Positions 17,417-28,465 are shown, numbered from the stretch's first letter. The stretch: 64,000 bases of DNA from Sphingorhabdus sp. Alg239-R122 (GCF_900537065.1 NZ_UNRC01000008.1:22406-86405), one strand, 5' to 3'. The notes: generated from the sequence alone by a model not told the origin. Made by a program: numbers and translations.

Positions 17417-17767
17417 TCAAAGCAGCGTGTGAACTGTTTCCTGCGGGCGGCAAAGCGCGACGCCCTTTTCGGTTTCCACCAGCGGGCGGTTGATCAGGAT
17501 GGGCTCTTTTGCCATGGCATCCAGTATCTGGTCATCAGTTGCATTGTCCGCTGTCAGGCCCAGTTCTTCGGCAGGAGAGCCACGCACACGCAATCCTTCT
17601 TTCGGTGAAATACCTGCATCGCTGTACAGCTGTGCCAGTTTATCGCGCGTCGGCGGGTTTTTGAGATATTCGATCACCTCAACTTCGACGCCGTCGGTTT
17701 CTTTCAATATCGCCAGTGTTTTGCGGGAAGTGCCGCATTTCGGGTTGTGCCATATGGTTGCTTTCAT
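17417..17767 (-). CDS. arsC: ArsC-family arsenate reductase
   Basis: The 116-residue thioredoxin-fold protein has the active-site motif HNPKCGTSRKTLAIL with the catalytic Cys, IEYLKNPPTRDKL, a central RGSPAEELG and ILINRPLVETEKGVALCRP, the Arg-containing stretch of the glutaredoxin-dependent ArsC family. Such enzymes reduce arsenate to arsenite. The third arginine region is typical, but no arsenite pump or arsR is nearby, so it could also be a Spx/ArsC-like protein of other use (YfgD type). Confidence 0.8.
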   Translation of the reverse strand: MKATIWHNPKCGTSRKTLAILKETDGVEVEVIEYLKNPPTRDKLAQLYSDAGISPKEGLRVRGSPAEELGLTADNATDDQILDAMAKEPILINRPLVETEKGVALCRPQETVHTLL

Positions 17768-17899
17768 GTCGGTCTGATCCTTTGTGTGTAGGCCTTTGAT
17801 GAGACAAGGTCGGTAAGATGCATCATCATAATATTGTGTGGCAAAAATGCACTTAAAAAAGTTTTTGCAAATAATTCGCAGTTAGGGTGTTGCTTATAA

Positions 17900-17915
17900 G
17901 AATGATTATCATTAG
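17900..17915. promoter_or_regulatory. Fur box 1 upstream of the TonB receptor
   Basis: The segment GAATGATTATCATTA matches the Fur consensus GATAATGATTATCATTATC at its core. It lies about 100 bases before the receptor start. Confidence 0.75.
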
Positions 17916-17931
17916 TGCGGGCTATAGAAAG

Positions 17932-17946
17932 TGAGAATCGTTCTCA
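17932..17946. promoter_or_regulatory. Fur-like operator 2 (TGAGAA-TCG-TTCTCA)
   Basis: A perfect 6-bp inverted repeat with a 3-base spacer, 17 bases after Fur box 1. GAGAATCGTTCTC resembles the Fur/Irr type of iron operator. Two adjacent sites suggest tight iron repression of the receptor. Confidence 0.65.
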
Positions 17947-18011
17947 ACAGCTCATTATTATTCGTAGCATAAAGGCCCACTGGGTATCTTGAAAATAGAT
18001 CTGGAGCATCA

Positions 18012-20156
18012 ATGTCACCCCGTCTCAAATTAACTGCAACCGTCCTTTTCTCAAGCGTTTCCGCTGTTATCGCCTGTTCGCCTGCCATGGCGGCTGATGC
18101 CGCATCGGCAAACGCTGCCTATGCTGCAGCATATGAGCCGCACGAACCGATTATCGTGACCGGGCGCAATGAAGATTATGTGACTGTCGAATCGACTAGC
18201 GGAACCAAGACAAACACGCCGCTGGTCGACGTGCCGCAAAGCATTTCTGTTGTTTCGCGCGAGCAGCTTGATGATCAGGTGCTGCGCGACATTGGCGATG
18301 TACTGCGTTACACGCCGGGTGCATCGATCGGTCAGGGTGAAGGACACCGTGACCAGTTTACCATTCGCGGTCAGAATACGACGGCTGATTTCTATATCGA
18401 TGGCCTGCGCGATGACGTGCAATATTTCCGTCCGCTCTATAACCTTGAACGTATCGAGATTCTCAAAGGTTCGAATGCCCTGATCTTTGGACGCGGCGGC
18501 GGCGGCGGTGTTATCAACCGTGTGACCAAAGCACCATCATCTGAAGCTACATTTGGCAGTGCTGAAGTTGGTATCGATACGTTCGGGTCCTATTCCCTCA
18601 CGGGTGACGTGAACCTGGCTATTGGCGATGCGGCGGGCTTCCGTCTCAACGGCTTTTACGAGGACATCAGCAACCACCGCGATTTCTTTGGCGGTGAACG
18701 CTTCGCAGTTAATCCGAGCGTTGCCGCAAATCTGGGCGAGAGCACCCGCGTGCAACTGTCCTATGAATATGTCGATGATGACCGAGTGGTGGATCGCGGC
18801 GTTCCGGCAAATGGCGGCGTTCCGCTGACCGGCGCACGCGACACTTTCTTTGGCGCGCCCGGCACCAACGTCACCACGCTACAGGCGCATATCCTGCGCG
18901 GCAAGTTCGAACATGATTTTTCAGACAATCTCAGCTTTAACTCCACTGTCCAATATGCAGACTATGACAAGCTGTATCAGAATATCTATCCCGCTGGATT
19001 TGACGCCAGTGCCAATACGGTAAAGCTGGATGGTTATCGTGACACAACGCAGCGTGAAAATTTTGTCATGCAAGGCAACCTGATCTGGGACGCGGCTACC
19101 GGTCCGCTGACGCATAAATTGCTGCTTGGCTATGAATATGGCCAGCAGGACAGCGCGAATGCGCGGCGTGACGTGTTTTTTACCGATTCGCAGGATGATC
19201 AGATTACGATCGGATTTACGGATCCGCTCAATATTCCTGAATTCGGCTTCCCTGCCATTACGCGCGACCGTGCGTCCGATGTCGAGTTCCTGTCATTTTA
19301 TCTGCAGGACCAGGTTGATATTGGGGACCACTTCAAAATTGTTGGCGGTGTGCGTTATGACCGTTTTGAAATTGATGTTGTTGATGCAAAGGCGATCAGT
19401 GATGGAAAAGAAGGCAATTTCTCCCGCACGGACAGCAAATGGTCACCGCGTATCGGCCTGATCTACAAGCCGCAGGACAATGTGTCGCTTTACGCAAGCT
19501 ACAGCCAGTCTTTCCTGCCACGTTCGGGCGACCAGTTCCTTTCGCTCAGCCCAAGCTCTGTGGCACTGGCGCCTGAGAAATTCGAAAATTACGAAGTCGG
19601 TGCGAAATGGGATATCCGTCCGGATCTCGCCTTTACCGCTGCCATCTTCCAGCTTGACCGCGACAGTGATGTTGTGGTTGATCCCAGCAATCCCGAAGAC
19701 AGCATTATTATCGGCACGCGCACAAAGGGTTTTGAAGCGCAGCTTGCCGGTACGCTATTGCCAAACTGGCATGTGAGTGCGGGATACAGCTATCTAGATG
19801 CAAATCAGCGCGGTAATTTCGACAATGCCGGACAGCCGGACAATGCGCGGCTCAGTCAGGTGCCGGAGCATATGTTCTCGCTGTGGAATCGCTATGATGT
19901 AACGGAGCGCTTGGGCCTGGGCCTGGGTGTTACGCATCAGTCCTCGCAGTTTGCTTCGCTGAGCAACAATGTAAAGCTGCCAAGCTATACCCGCGTCGAT
20001 GTGGCGGCCTATTTTGATGTTAGTGAAAACCTGCAACTACAGGTGAATGTCGAAAACCTGCTGGATGAAAGCTACTTCCCGGCTGCGCACAACGACAATA
20101 ACATCTCGACAGGCGAGCCGATCAATGCACGCTTTACCGTTCGTGCCAAATTCTGA
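18012..20156 (+). CDS. TonB-dependent siderophore receptor (catecholate type)
   Basis: The 714-residue outer-membrane receptor has a signal peptide (cleavage near AMAAD), a TonB box-like EPIIVTGR near residue 45, a plug domain (DVPQSISVVSREQLDD, FTIRGQNTTADFYIDGLRDD, LERIEILKGSNALIFGRGGG) and a 22-strand barrel ending in the classic aromatic residue (FTVRAKF). It resembles Fiu/CirA-like ferric catecholate receptors. There is no N-terminal STN signalling domain, so regulation is through Fur, as the two operators upstream indicate. The substrate is inferred from family resemblance only; no siderophore synthesis gene is nearby. Confidence 0.9.
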   Translation: MSPRLKLTATVLFSSVSAVIACSPAMAADAASANAAYAAAYEPHEPIIVTGRNEDYVTVESTSGTKTNTPLVDVPQSISVVSREQLDDQVLRDIGDVLRYTPGASIGQGEGHRDQFTIRGQNTTADFYIDGLRDDVQYFRPLYNLERIEILKGSNALIFGRGGGGGVINRVTKAPSSEATFGSAEVGIDTFGSYSLTGDVNLAIGDAAGFRLNGFYEDISNHRDFFGGERFAVNPSVAANLGESTRVQLSYEYVDDDRVVDRGVPANGGVPLTGARDTFFGAPGTNVTTLQAHILRGKFEHDFSDNLSFNSTVQYADYDKLYQNIYPAGFDASANTVKLDGYRDTTQRENFVMQGNLIWDAATGPLTHKLLLGYEYGQQDSANARRDVFFTDSQDDQITIGFTDPLNIPEFGFPAITRDRASDVEFLSFYLQDQVDIGDHFKIVGGVRYDRFEIDVVDAKAISDGKEGNFSRTDSKWSPRIGLIYKPQDNVSLYASYSQSFLPRSGDQFLSLSPSSVALAPEKFENYEVGAKWDIRPDLAFTAAIFQLDRDSDVVVDPSNPEDSIIIGTRTKGFEAQLAGTLLPNWHVSAGYSYLDANQRGNFDNAGQPDNARLSQVPEHMFSLWNRYDVTERLGLGLGVTHQSSQFASLSNNVKLPSYTRVDVAAYFDVSENLQLQVNVENLLDESYFPAAHNDNNISTGEPINARFTVRAKF

Positions 20157-20210
20157 GGTTTGGAAAATATGACTTGATGCGCCGTTCCTGTGTGAGCTGG
20201 GACGGTGTCT

Positions 20211-20774
20211 TTAGTCAGGCGCGTCGTCGGTAACGGCTTCAGGTGCAACCAATGCTGGTACAGCCTTGGCCGCATCCTCAGGGGTGATCCCTGGCGGCGG
20301 GGCGGCAGAGATCCGGTCACGCCCGCGCATGGAACGGCCTGCGCGCTTGATGGCTTCGTGCACACGCGGATAAGTGCCGCAGCGGCATATATTTTTTATC
20401 GCGGCATCAATATCGGCATCGCTGGGGTTGCTATTTTTGCGCAGCAGTACCGCTGATGCCATGATCAGGCCGGAAGTGCAGTACCCGCACTGTACCGCTT
20501 GTTCGGCGACGAAAGCCTGTTGCACCGGGTGGCTGCGGTCACGCGACAACGCTTCAATTGTTGTTACGAACCGGCCTTCGACCTCCGCCAATGTGACAAG
20601 GCATGACCGGATTGCTTCACCGTCAATGTCGACAATGCACGCGCCGCAGTCACCATTACCGCAACCGAATTTTGTACCTGTCAGGTTGGAAGCATCACGC
20701 AGCGCCCAAAGCAGCGGTGTACCCGCATCCATCCGGTATTCGACCGGGCGTTCATTGACAGTGAGTTTCGGCAT
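20211..20774 (-). CDS. (2Fe-2S) subunit of xanthine-oxidase-family dehydrogenase, IorA-like
   Basis: The 187-residue protein has the plant-type ferredoxin cluster motif CGNGDCGACIVDIDGE with its later Cys in RSCLVTL, and the second [2Fe-2S] motif QCGYCTSGLIMAS and NICRCGTYPRV, as in the small subunit of isoquinoline 1-oxidoreductase. Such subunits pass electrons from a molybdopterin large subunit. No large subunit is adjacent: upstream is a class II aldolase and downstream the convergent receptor. The C-terminus carries a 40-residue Pro/Ala-rich tail. Either its partner is elsewhere or the gene is a remnant. Confidence 0.88.
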   Translation of the reverse strand: MPKLTVNERPVEYRMDAGTPLLWALRDASNLTGTKFGCGNGDCGACIVDIDGEAIRSCLVTLAEVEGRFVTTIEALSRDRSHPVQQAFVAEQAVQCGYCTSGLIMASAVLLRKNSNPSDADIDAAIKNICRCGTYPRVHEAIKRAGRSMRGRDRISAAPPPGITPEDAAKAVPALVAPEAVTDDAPD

Positions 20775-20855
20775 GTGTTTTCTTAGTTTAGCTCACTCTC
20801 GTTTGCGGGTTGGTACCGACTGATCGTCGTGAGGTGATCAAGCGAAATCTATTTC

Positions 20856-21617
20856 TCAATCCCGCCAGCTGGTATCGATTTTATCTATTTTGCGAACCAT
20901 GGCGGCAAAATCAGGCGCGCCCGGGCCGCCGGGCAGCTCGGTCTGGTTGATATCGCGCTGGTGCACGTCAATCACATCCTGCGGGACGATGATGGGTTTG
21001 CCCATGGACAAAGTGGCGAGCTGAATTTCGCAGGCTCGCTGCAGCGCCCAATAGGTAATGAAAGCTTCCGGCAGGGTCCGGCCCATGACGACAGGACCAT
21101 GGTTTTTAAGCATCAGGACGCGCTTGTCGCCGATATTCCGGATAAGCCGCTCACCTTCTTCGCTACGCACCGTGACGCCTTCAAAATCGTGATAGGCGAC
21201 CTGGCCGATAAAGTTGCAGGCATAGAAATTAGTCGGCAGCAGACCCTCCTCCGTACTGCATACCGCCATGGTTTCAGTGGTATGGGTGTGGATGATGCAA
21301 TGCATGTCGGGGAGCTGTTTGTGGAACACGCTGTGCTGGGTGAAGCCGGCTTTGTTGACCGGATACATCGAACCGTCGAGTTTTTCGCCCTCGCTGTTTA
21401 TTTTGACGAGATTGGAAGCGCAGACTTCGGAGAAGTGCAGGCCATACGGATTAATCAAAAACGCATCTTCCTCACCGGGAATTTTGAGCGTGATGTGGTT
21501 ATAGATCATTTCAGTCCACCCCATCATATCGAACACACGGTAGCATGATGCGAGCAGCTTGCGCGCTTCACGTTCTTCGGTGGTCATCTCATTATGGGTT
21601 TTGATTGCAGTGGCCAT
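20856..21617 (-). CDS. class II aldolase/adducin family protein
   Basis: The 253-residue protein (start ATG at 21617, preceded by GGAGAG) carries the zinc-binding pattern of class II aldolases: YNHITLKIPG, IIHTHTTETMAV and LKNHGPVVMG. Known members are fuculose- and ribulose-phosphate aldolases and some decarboxylases, but this longer subgroup, common in alphaproteobacteria, has no settled substrate. The Glu that acts as base in FucA is not apparent at the usual place. The gene is not overlapped by its neighbours; a short gap separates it from the 2Fe-2S gene. Confidence 0.82.
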   Translation of the reverse strand: MATAIKTHNEMTTEEREARKLLASCYRVFDMMGWTEMIYNHITLKIPGEEDAFLINPYGLHFSEVCASNLVKINSEGEKLDGSMYPVNKAGFTQHSVFHKQLPDMHCIIHTHTTETMAVCSTEEGLLPTNFYACNFIGQVAYHDFEGVTVRSEEGERLIRNIGDKRVLMLKNHGPVVMGRTLPEAFITYWALQRACEIQLATLSMGKPIIVPQDVIDVHQRDINQTELPGGPGAPDFAAMVRKIDKIDTSWRD

Positions 21618-21904
21618 TGTGCGACTCTCCATGATCTAGGCTCTAATTTACAATGCATATCGCATAAACTAACGGGACATGGCAATCATGCAATCCGAAC
21701 CATGGTATCTGCCCAGACGGTGTCTGGAGAACGTCATTTTCCAGAGGAAAAAGCTTGATTATGCAGCGACTCACTGCTAATCGCGCCACAGATTGTCCGT
21801 AGATATGTCTGCGGCAAACCCTTGTTTATTGTAGTTATACGGTCCGTTTGCAGCCATATGCAGTCAGCGGATAGACGGTATTTTGACTGGAGTTTTAAGT
21901 AGTT

Positions 21905-22108
21905 ATGCAAATCATGGTTCGCGATAATAATGTTGATCAGGCGCTTCGTGCGCTGAAGAAAAAATTGCAGCGCGAAGGCGTTTACCGCGAGATGAAACTG
22001 CGTCGTCACTACGAAAAGCCGTCTGAAAAACGCGCACGTGAAAAAGCCGCCGCTGTACGGCGCGCCCGCAAGATGGACCGCAAGCGCGAAGAGCGCGACG
22101 GCAGATAA
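21905..22108 (+). CDS. rpsU: 30S ribosomal protein S21
   Basis: The 67-residue basic protein starts [20 protein letters not shown] and ends in an Arg/Lys-rich helix ([20 protein letters not shown]), which matches S21. S21 helps base pairing of mRNA leaders with 16S rRNA. It stands alone between an AT-rich region and a strong terminator, so it is monocistronic. Confidence 0.96.
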   Translation: MQIMVRDNNVDQALRALKKKLQREGVYREMKLRRHYEKPSEKRAREKAAAVRRARKMDRKREERDGR

Positions 22109-22125
22109 AAATTAGAACCAAAATG

Positions 22126-22156
22126 CCCGGCAGCGGATTCGCTTGCCGGGTTTTTT
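22126..22156 (+). terminator. rho-independent terminator of rpsU
   Basis: Arms 22126-22132 and 22144-22150 (CCCGGCA and TGCCGGG) are followed directly by six Ts (22151-22156), 17 bases after the rpsU stop. Confidence 0.92.
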
Positions 22157-22235
22157 GTGTCTGGCATTTGCGTGGGTGTGGCTTTATGCATGACCCATAT
22201 ATAAAGATACCTGCTTACCAGATAAGGGAATATCC

Positions 22236-22784
22236 ATGTCCGTAACCCGCGTCCCAATCCAACCCATCAAAAAAGGCTCCATGCTGAAACTATGGCTGGG
22301 CATATTCATTGCGGTGGTTGCAGCTGCGGCACTTGCATGGGCTAGTCTGCGTACATTACCCGCCGTTGAAACCACGGCAAGCGGATTGCAAATTACAACA
22401 TTGGAGGCAGGCGAAGGGCCTTCACCAGTAGATGGTGACGTGACGCTGGTAAGCTATGAAGGCCGCTTGTCAGATAACACGGTTTTTGATGCCGCCGAAC
22501 AGCAGGCCATGCCGGTCAGCGGTGTGGTTCCGGGGTTTTCCGAAGGCCTGAAAAAAATGCAAAAAGGCGGTAAATACCGCCTGAAAATTCCGTCTGAGCT
22601 CGGCTATGGCGCAACTTCACCTCCGGGGTCTCCCATTCCTGCGAATGCGGACCTGACATTTGATGTCGAATTGCTCGATTTCAAATCTGAAGCTGAAATT
22701 CGGGCGATGCAGGAGCAAATGCAGCAATTGCAACAGCAGCAAGGCGGACCGCCGCAAGGTGCACCGCCGCGTCCTGGCAACTAA
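22236..22784 (+). CDS. membrane-anchored FKBP-type peptidyl-prolyl isomerase
   Basis: The 182-residue protein has a single N-terminal membrane anchor (about residues 17-40), so the catalytic domain faces the periplasm. The FKBP domain shows VTLVSYEGRLSDNTVFD, GVVPGFSEGLKKMQKGGKYR and IPSELGYGA with typical active-site residues, ending in LTFDVELLDF. The C-terminus is a Gln-rich then Pro-rich tail (QQQQGGPPQGAPPRPG). FKBPs speed proline isomerisation in exported proteins. A GGGA sequence precedes the ATG. Confidence 0.92.
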   Translation: MSVTRVPIQPIKKGSMLKLWLGIFIAVVAAAALAWASLRTLPAVETTASGLQITTLEAGEGPSPVDGDVTLVSYEGRLSDNTVFDAAEQQAMPVSGVVPGFSEGLKKMQKGGKYRLKIPSELGYGATSPPGSPIPANADLTFDVELLDFKSEAEIRAMQEQMQQLQQQQGGPPQGAPPRPGN

Positions 22785-22834
22785 GTTAAATCGCGGCTTT
22801 TCATAAAAGCGAGACCGGTTGAGAGCAGTTGAGG

Positions 22835-23707
22835 TTATTCAGCCGCTTCCATCTCCAATGATCCAGTCGGAATTTTCTCCGTGCGAAGGCTTTGCCACGC
22901 CCGCTCACCGCGCAACGCGTTCCACCATGTCAAAGGATTGAAGGTTGCGGTTCCATCCAATGAGAATGTCGTAAACTCGGCGCGGCCGCCTATATTTTCC
23001 AGAGGTATGGGGCCATCCAGCCCGCCGCGTTCGCTTACCTCGCGACTGTCCGCGCTATTGTCGCGATTATCTCCCATGACAAAAACATGGCCTTCGGGAA
23101 TTTCTATCTCAGCAAAATTGTCGAGTGGCTGTTCTTCCACATCGGTAATGTCATAACTTGCGCCATTTGGCAGTGTTTCGCGAAGGATTGGTAGAACACA
23201 GATTTCACGGCCATTGGAATTTTGGGTTTTCAGGCGCGGGAAGCTCAGGTCGTCACATGGCGAATTCAGATCGACATTGACTTCCATTTCCGGCTGCACT
23301 TCCTGAGGTACAGTTTCTCCGTTCAGGATGATCTGGCCATTTTGGACTGCAATCGTGTCACCGGGCAGGCCGACGACGCGTTTGATATAGTCAATCTTGC
23401 TATCCTTGGGTGTGATGATGACGATATCGCCATATTCGGGGGTGCTGCCAAATAGCCGCCCGGCAAAGGGTGGCAGTACATGGAAAGAAGCCGATGACCA
23501 GTTATAACCATATGGATATTTACTGACAATCAACCGGTCGCCAACATGCAGGTTCGGCATCATCGACATGGAAGGTATGTAAAATGGCTTGGCGATCAGG
23601 CTATGGAAAGCGACCACGCCCAGCAGCAGGAAAAATAGCCCGCGCAGCTCGGCCCACCAATTAACAGGCTCTTTTTTCTTTCCGGCTTTGGCGGCGATAT
23701 CTGTCAT
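22835..23707 (-). CDS. lepB: signal peptidase I
   Basis: The start at 23707 (MTDIAAKAGKKKEPVNWW) gives 290 residues with one N-terminal transmembrane segment. The catalytic Ser is in YIPSMSMMPNLHVGDRLIV and the Lys in KIDYIKRVVGLPGD; the box GHVFVMGDNRDNSADSR follows. It cleaves signal peptides of exported proteins at the periplasmic face. It follows acpS by two bases in the pyrE-pdxJ-acpS-lepB operon, which is conserved in this order among alphaproteobacteria. Confidence 0.96.
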   Translation of the reverse strand: MTDIAAKAGKKKEPVNWWAELRGLFFLLLGVVAFHSLIAKPFYIPSMSMMPNLHVGDRLIVSKYPYGYNWSSASFHVLPPFAGRLFGSTPEYGDIVIITPKDSKIDYIKRVVGLPGDTIAVQNGQIILNGETVPQEVQPEMEVNVDLNSPCDDLSFPRLKTQNSNGREICVLPILRETLPNGASYDITDVEEQPLDNFAEIEIPEGHVFVMGDNRDNSADSREVSERGGLDGPIPLENIGGRAEFTTFSLDGTATFNPLTWWNALRGERAWQSLRTEKIPTGSLEMEAAE

Positions 23708-23709
23708 AT

Positions 23710-24120
23710 TTATGTGATCTTTTCCGGGATTGCTTCGATAATGACGAGTGCCTGTGCCCATGGATGATCGTCGGTGAGCGTAAGGTGAATATGCACCTCA
23801 TGGCCATCTGGCACCAGGGAGTCCAGCCGCTTTTTTGCGCCGCCTGTCAATTTGAGTGTGGGCGCACCAGAGGGGGCATTGATCACGCCAATGTCGCGCA
23901 TGAAGACACCGGCTCTGAAGCCAGTTCCAACAGCCTTTGAAAATGCTTCCTTGGCGGCAAAGCGCTTCGCATAGGTTCCCGCCTTGGTATAAGGCCGCCG
24001 CGCAGCTTTCGCGCGTTCGGTGTCTGTGAAAACGCGGTTTTCAAACCGTTCACCGAAACGGTCGAGCGAGTTTTGTATGCGTTCAATATTGCACAGATCA
24101 GATCCAAGGCCGATTATCAT
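23710..24120 (-). CDS. acpS: holo-(acyl-carrier-protein) synthase
   Basis: The 136-residue protein begins [18 protein letters not shown] with the Mg-binding Asp and has [16 protein letters not shown], the second metal/CoA motif. It attaches the 4'-phosphopantetheine arm to ACP. Its CoA donor depends on coaD (2669-3169). It overlaps pdxJ by four bases. Confidence 0.96.
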   Translation of the reverse strand: MIIGLGSDLCNIERIQNSLDRFGERFENRVFTDTERAKAARRPYTKAGTYAKRFAAKEAFSKAVGTGFRAGVFMRDIGVINAPSGAPTLKLTGGAKKRLDSLVPDGHEVHIHLTLTDDHPWAQALVIIEAIPEKIT

Positions 24121-24845
24121 CGCGCTTCATCCATCAGTTCACGCATACGCATGATACTGCCTTCCAGACCGCAGAATATCGCTTCGCCGATTAGGAAATG
24201 GCCGATATTGAGTTCTGCCAGCTGCGGTATCGCGGCAACGGGCACAACATTATCGAATGTCAGGCCATGGCCTGCATGTGGTTCAATACCGTTTTTGACC
24301 GCCAGTGCAGCCGCATCGGCAATGCGCTTCAGTTCCGTTGTGCGCTCTTCGCCTTCGGCATGAGCATAATGGCCGGTGTGGAACTCGACCACAGGTGCGC
24401 CTAAGTGAATCGCTGCTTCGACCTGCCGCGCGTCGGGTTCAATGAACAGGCTGACGCGGATGTTTGCGTTTTTAAGCTGTCCAACAAAATCGCTCAGGCG
24501 GTTATGCTGTCCTGCTGCATCAAGCCCGCCTTCGGTAGTGCGTTCTTCACGCTTTTCCGGCACAATACAGGCTGCATGCGGCTTGTGCCGTAGCGCGATG
24601 CCGAGCATTTCATCTGTCGCTGCCATTTCGAGATTGAGCGGGATGTGCAACTGTTCCATCAGCGCGGCAATATCCTCGTCGCGAATATGCCGCCTGTCTT
24701 CGCGCAAATGTGCGGTGATACCGTCTGCACCTGCGTCAGCGGCAATCAACGCCGCCTTGACGGGGTCGGGATGCTCACCGCCACGTGCATTGCGGATGGT
24801 GGCCACGTGGTCAATATTAACGCCCAGGCGAAGATGGCCCGTCAT
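24117..24845 (-). CDS. pdxJ: pyridoxine 5'-phosphate synthase
   Basis: The 242-residue TIM-barrel protein begins [20 protein letters not shown] and contains [16 protein letters not shown] and VEFHTGHYA with the family's phosphate and catalytic residues. It condenses 1-deoxyxylulose 5-phosphate and 3-amino-2-oxopropyl phosphate to pyridoxine phosphate. It overlaps both pyrE and acpS by four bases, so the operon is tightly coupled. Confidence 0.97.
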   Translation of the reverse strand: MTGHLRLGVNIDHVATIRNARGGEHPDPVKAALIAADAGADGITAHLREDRRHIRDEDIAALMEQLHIPLNLEMAATDEMLGIALRHKPHAACIVPEKREERTTEGGLDAAGQHNRLSDFVGQLKNANIRVSLFIEPDARQVEAAIHLGAPVVEFHTGHYAHAEGEERTTELKRIADAAALAVKNGIEPHAGHGLTFDNVVPVAAIPQLAELNIGHFLIGEAIFCGLEGSIMRMRELMDEAR

Positions 24846-25429
24846 ACGACTTTCCGGCTGCCGGGTTTTTCGGCGGAAATGGCGGCAAGTTCTGCAGGCA
24901 ACTCGCCTTCTTGGTAACTGGGTACATTTAGTGTGATGAGTGGAAAGAATGGTATGTCAAAAGCGGCTGTTCCCGAAGAGCGATCCACCAGCGCGCCGGC
25001 GGCAATGACTTCTCCGCCTGCCTCACCAATTGCCGTGATGGCTTCGCGCGATGAAAGCCCGGTTGTAACGACATCTTCCATCATCAGCACTTTTTGCCCC
25101 CGTTTGAGGGCAAAGCCGCGGCGCAGCTCGAAAGTGCCCTCGGGCCGCTCCAGAAAAACAGCTTCGGTGCCCAGCGCACGGCCCATTTCATGGCCGATAA
25201 TCACACCGCCCATGGCGGGGGAAACAACAATGTCAATCTGGTCACGAATTTCGGTCGGTATTTTTTCGACAAGCGCATTGGCCAGCCTTGCGGCACGTGC
25301 GGGATCCATCAATACCCGTGCGCACTGAAGATATTTGGCGCTATGTAGCCCTGATGACAAAATGAAATGCCCCTCAAGTAGCGCGTGGCAATTTCTAAAC
25401 TCGGCCAATACATCTTCATCCTGCATCAA
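24842..25429 (-). CDS. pyrE: orotate phosphoribosyltransferase
   Basis: The 195-residue protein shows [39 protein letters not shown] and the PRPP-binding loop [18 protein letters not shown]. It forms orotidine 5'-phosphate in pyrimidine synthesis. It is the first gene of the pyrE-pdxJ-acpS-lepB operon, and divergent from the oxidase cluster; the 184-base gap holds both promoters. The start could be either of two adjacent ATGs at 25429 and 25426. Confidence 0.96.
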   Translation of the reverse strand: MMQDEDVLAEFRNCHALLEGHFILSSGLHSAKYLQCARVLMDPARAARLANALVEKIPTEIRDQIDIVVSPAMGGVIIGHEMGRALGTEAVFLERPEGTFELRRGFALKRGQKVLMMEDVVTTGLSSREAITAIGEAGGEVIAAGALVDRSSGTAAFDIPFFPLITLNVPSYQEGELPAELAAISAEKPGSRKVV

Positions 25430-25613
25430 AACTGTCCTTTACGTAGCGTCAACTGCGGAAATTGCATGTATCACAACTCCGGTGGTGAAAAATATCACTA
25501 GATAAGCTTGAGACCTGCGGCAACCCCGCGTATAAGCCGCCCATTAATTTATGGATTCAAGCATAGTGTCCGCATGGGGAACCTCTGGGCGGGCTGGGGA
25601 AAGTAGAACACAC

Positions 25614-26693
25614 ATGACTTTCATGAATATGGTGAAATCACTGTCTGTTGCGGCTTTGCTGGCGATGACGCCGCATGCTGCAATAGCACAGGAGGCTGCA
25701 ACAACAGACGTTCAGGCAGAAGCGCAGGCCACAACCGCTGATAATGCTGCGGCAGCAACTGAAGCTGCCACCGAAACTTCAGAATCTGGGGCTGTCGGCA
25801 GCTACGTTCCAATGAAACCGACCGAAGGCAAAGGCATGCCTGTTGATGGCGGCATTGATTTCCAAGATCAGTATTCGAAAATTGGGCAGCAGGCATATGC
25901 GATGCACAATTATATATTGATGCCGATTATTGTAGTGATTTCGTTATTTGTGCTGGGGCTCCTGCTCTGGGTCATGGCGCGTTACCGCGCGAAAGCGAAT
26001 CCGGAAGCGTCCAAGACGACGCATAACACTTTTATCGAAGTGGTCTGGACGCTGGTTCCGGTGCTGATCCTGATAGGTATCGCTATCCCGTCGATCAGCC
26101 TGCTCGCAAAACAGTTCGAGCCTGCACCGGAAGATGCGCTCACTATCAAAGTGACCGGATATCAGTGGTATTGGGGCTATACCTATCCCGACAATGGCGG
26201 GTTTGAGGTTATCTCCAACATGCTGCCTGCAGAAGAGGCCAGGGCGCGGGGGGAAACGCCGCAGCTTGCTGTCGATAATCGTATGGTTGTGCCTGCGGGT
26301 GTGCCGATCAAGGTTATCGTGACCGCAGCCGATGTGATCCACAGCTTTGCAGTGCCATCACTTTGGTACAAAATGGATGCGATCCCCGGAAGGCTGAACG
26401 AAAAAGTGATGCAGATTGATGAGCCTGGTGTCTACTATGGTCAGTGTTCAGAACTCTGCGGCGCACGGCACGGCTTTATGCCAATAGCGGTCGAGGCGCT
26501 GCCGATGGATGAGTATAATGCATGGGTTCAGGCGCAGGGTGGCAACATCAAAGGCGAGGGCGAAGATGAAGCAGAAGCATCTGAAGCTATTGAAGATGAG
26601 ACTGCTGATGCTGAAACAGCAAATGCATCAGGCGAAGAAAATACAGAAAATGCGGAAGCGGGCAGCGAAGCTGCTGCGGCTCCGGCGAATTAA
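25614..26693 (+). CDS. coxB: cytochrome c oxidase subunit II
   Basis: The start at 25614 or the nearby in-frame ATGs give about 359 residues with a signal peptide, a 60-residue Ala/Thr/Glu-rich segment, two transmembrane helices (YILMPIIVVISLFVLGLLLW and VVWTLVPVLILIGIAIP) and the cupredoxin domain with the CuA ligands (CSELCGARHGFMPI). It accepts electrons from cytochrome c. The last 45 residues form an acidic low-complexity tail (EGEDEAEASEAIEDE and on), unusual for subunit II. It lies 12 bases upstream of ctaD. Confidence 0.95.
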   Translation: MTFMNMVKSLSVAALLAMTPHAAIAQEAATTDVQAEAQATTADNAAAATEAATETSESGAVGSYVPMKPTEGKGMPVDGGIDFQDQYSKIGQQAYAMHNYILMPIIVVISLFVLGLLLWVMARYRAKANPEASKTTHNTFIEVVWTLVPVLILIGIAIPSISLLAKQFEPAPEDALTIKVTGYQWYWGYTYPDNGGFEVISNMLPAEEARARGETPQLAVDNRMVVPAGVPIKVIVTAADVIHSFAVPSLWYKMDAIPGRLNEKVMQIDEPGVYYGQCSELCGARHGFMPIAVEALPMDEYNAWVQAQGGNIKGEGEDEAEASEAIEDETADAETANASGEENTENAEAGSEAAAAPAN

Positions 26694-26702
26694 GGGCGTT
26701 AG

Positions 26703-28373
<1,671 letters not shown>

Positions 28374-28399
28374 TTTAGGGCAGGATATCAGGGAAATGG

Positions 28400-28431
28400 A
28401 CACTGTACCGGCTTTTTCGGTGCAGTGTTTT
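28400..28431 (+). terminator. intra-cluster terminator between ctaD and ctaB
   Basis: Arms 28400-28410 and 28418-28428 form an 11-bp stem with one G-U pair, a 7-base loop, and four Ts (28428-28431). It would limit read-through from coxB-ctaD into the assembly genes, giving more subunits I and II than assembly factors. Confidence 0.75.
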
Positions 28432-28465
28432 CCCAAAGGGACAGGATAAACCTGTCAGTTAGATT

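Noticed and set aside
20961..21548. A 195-codon plus-strand frame opposite the class II aldolase
   Set aside because: It mirrors the aldolase codons and has no signal, domain or ribosome site.
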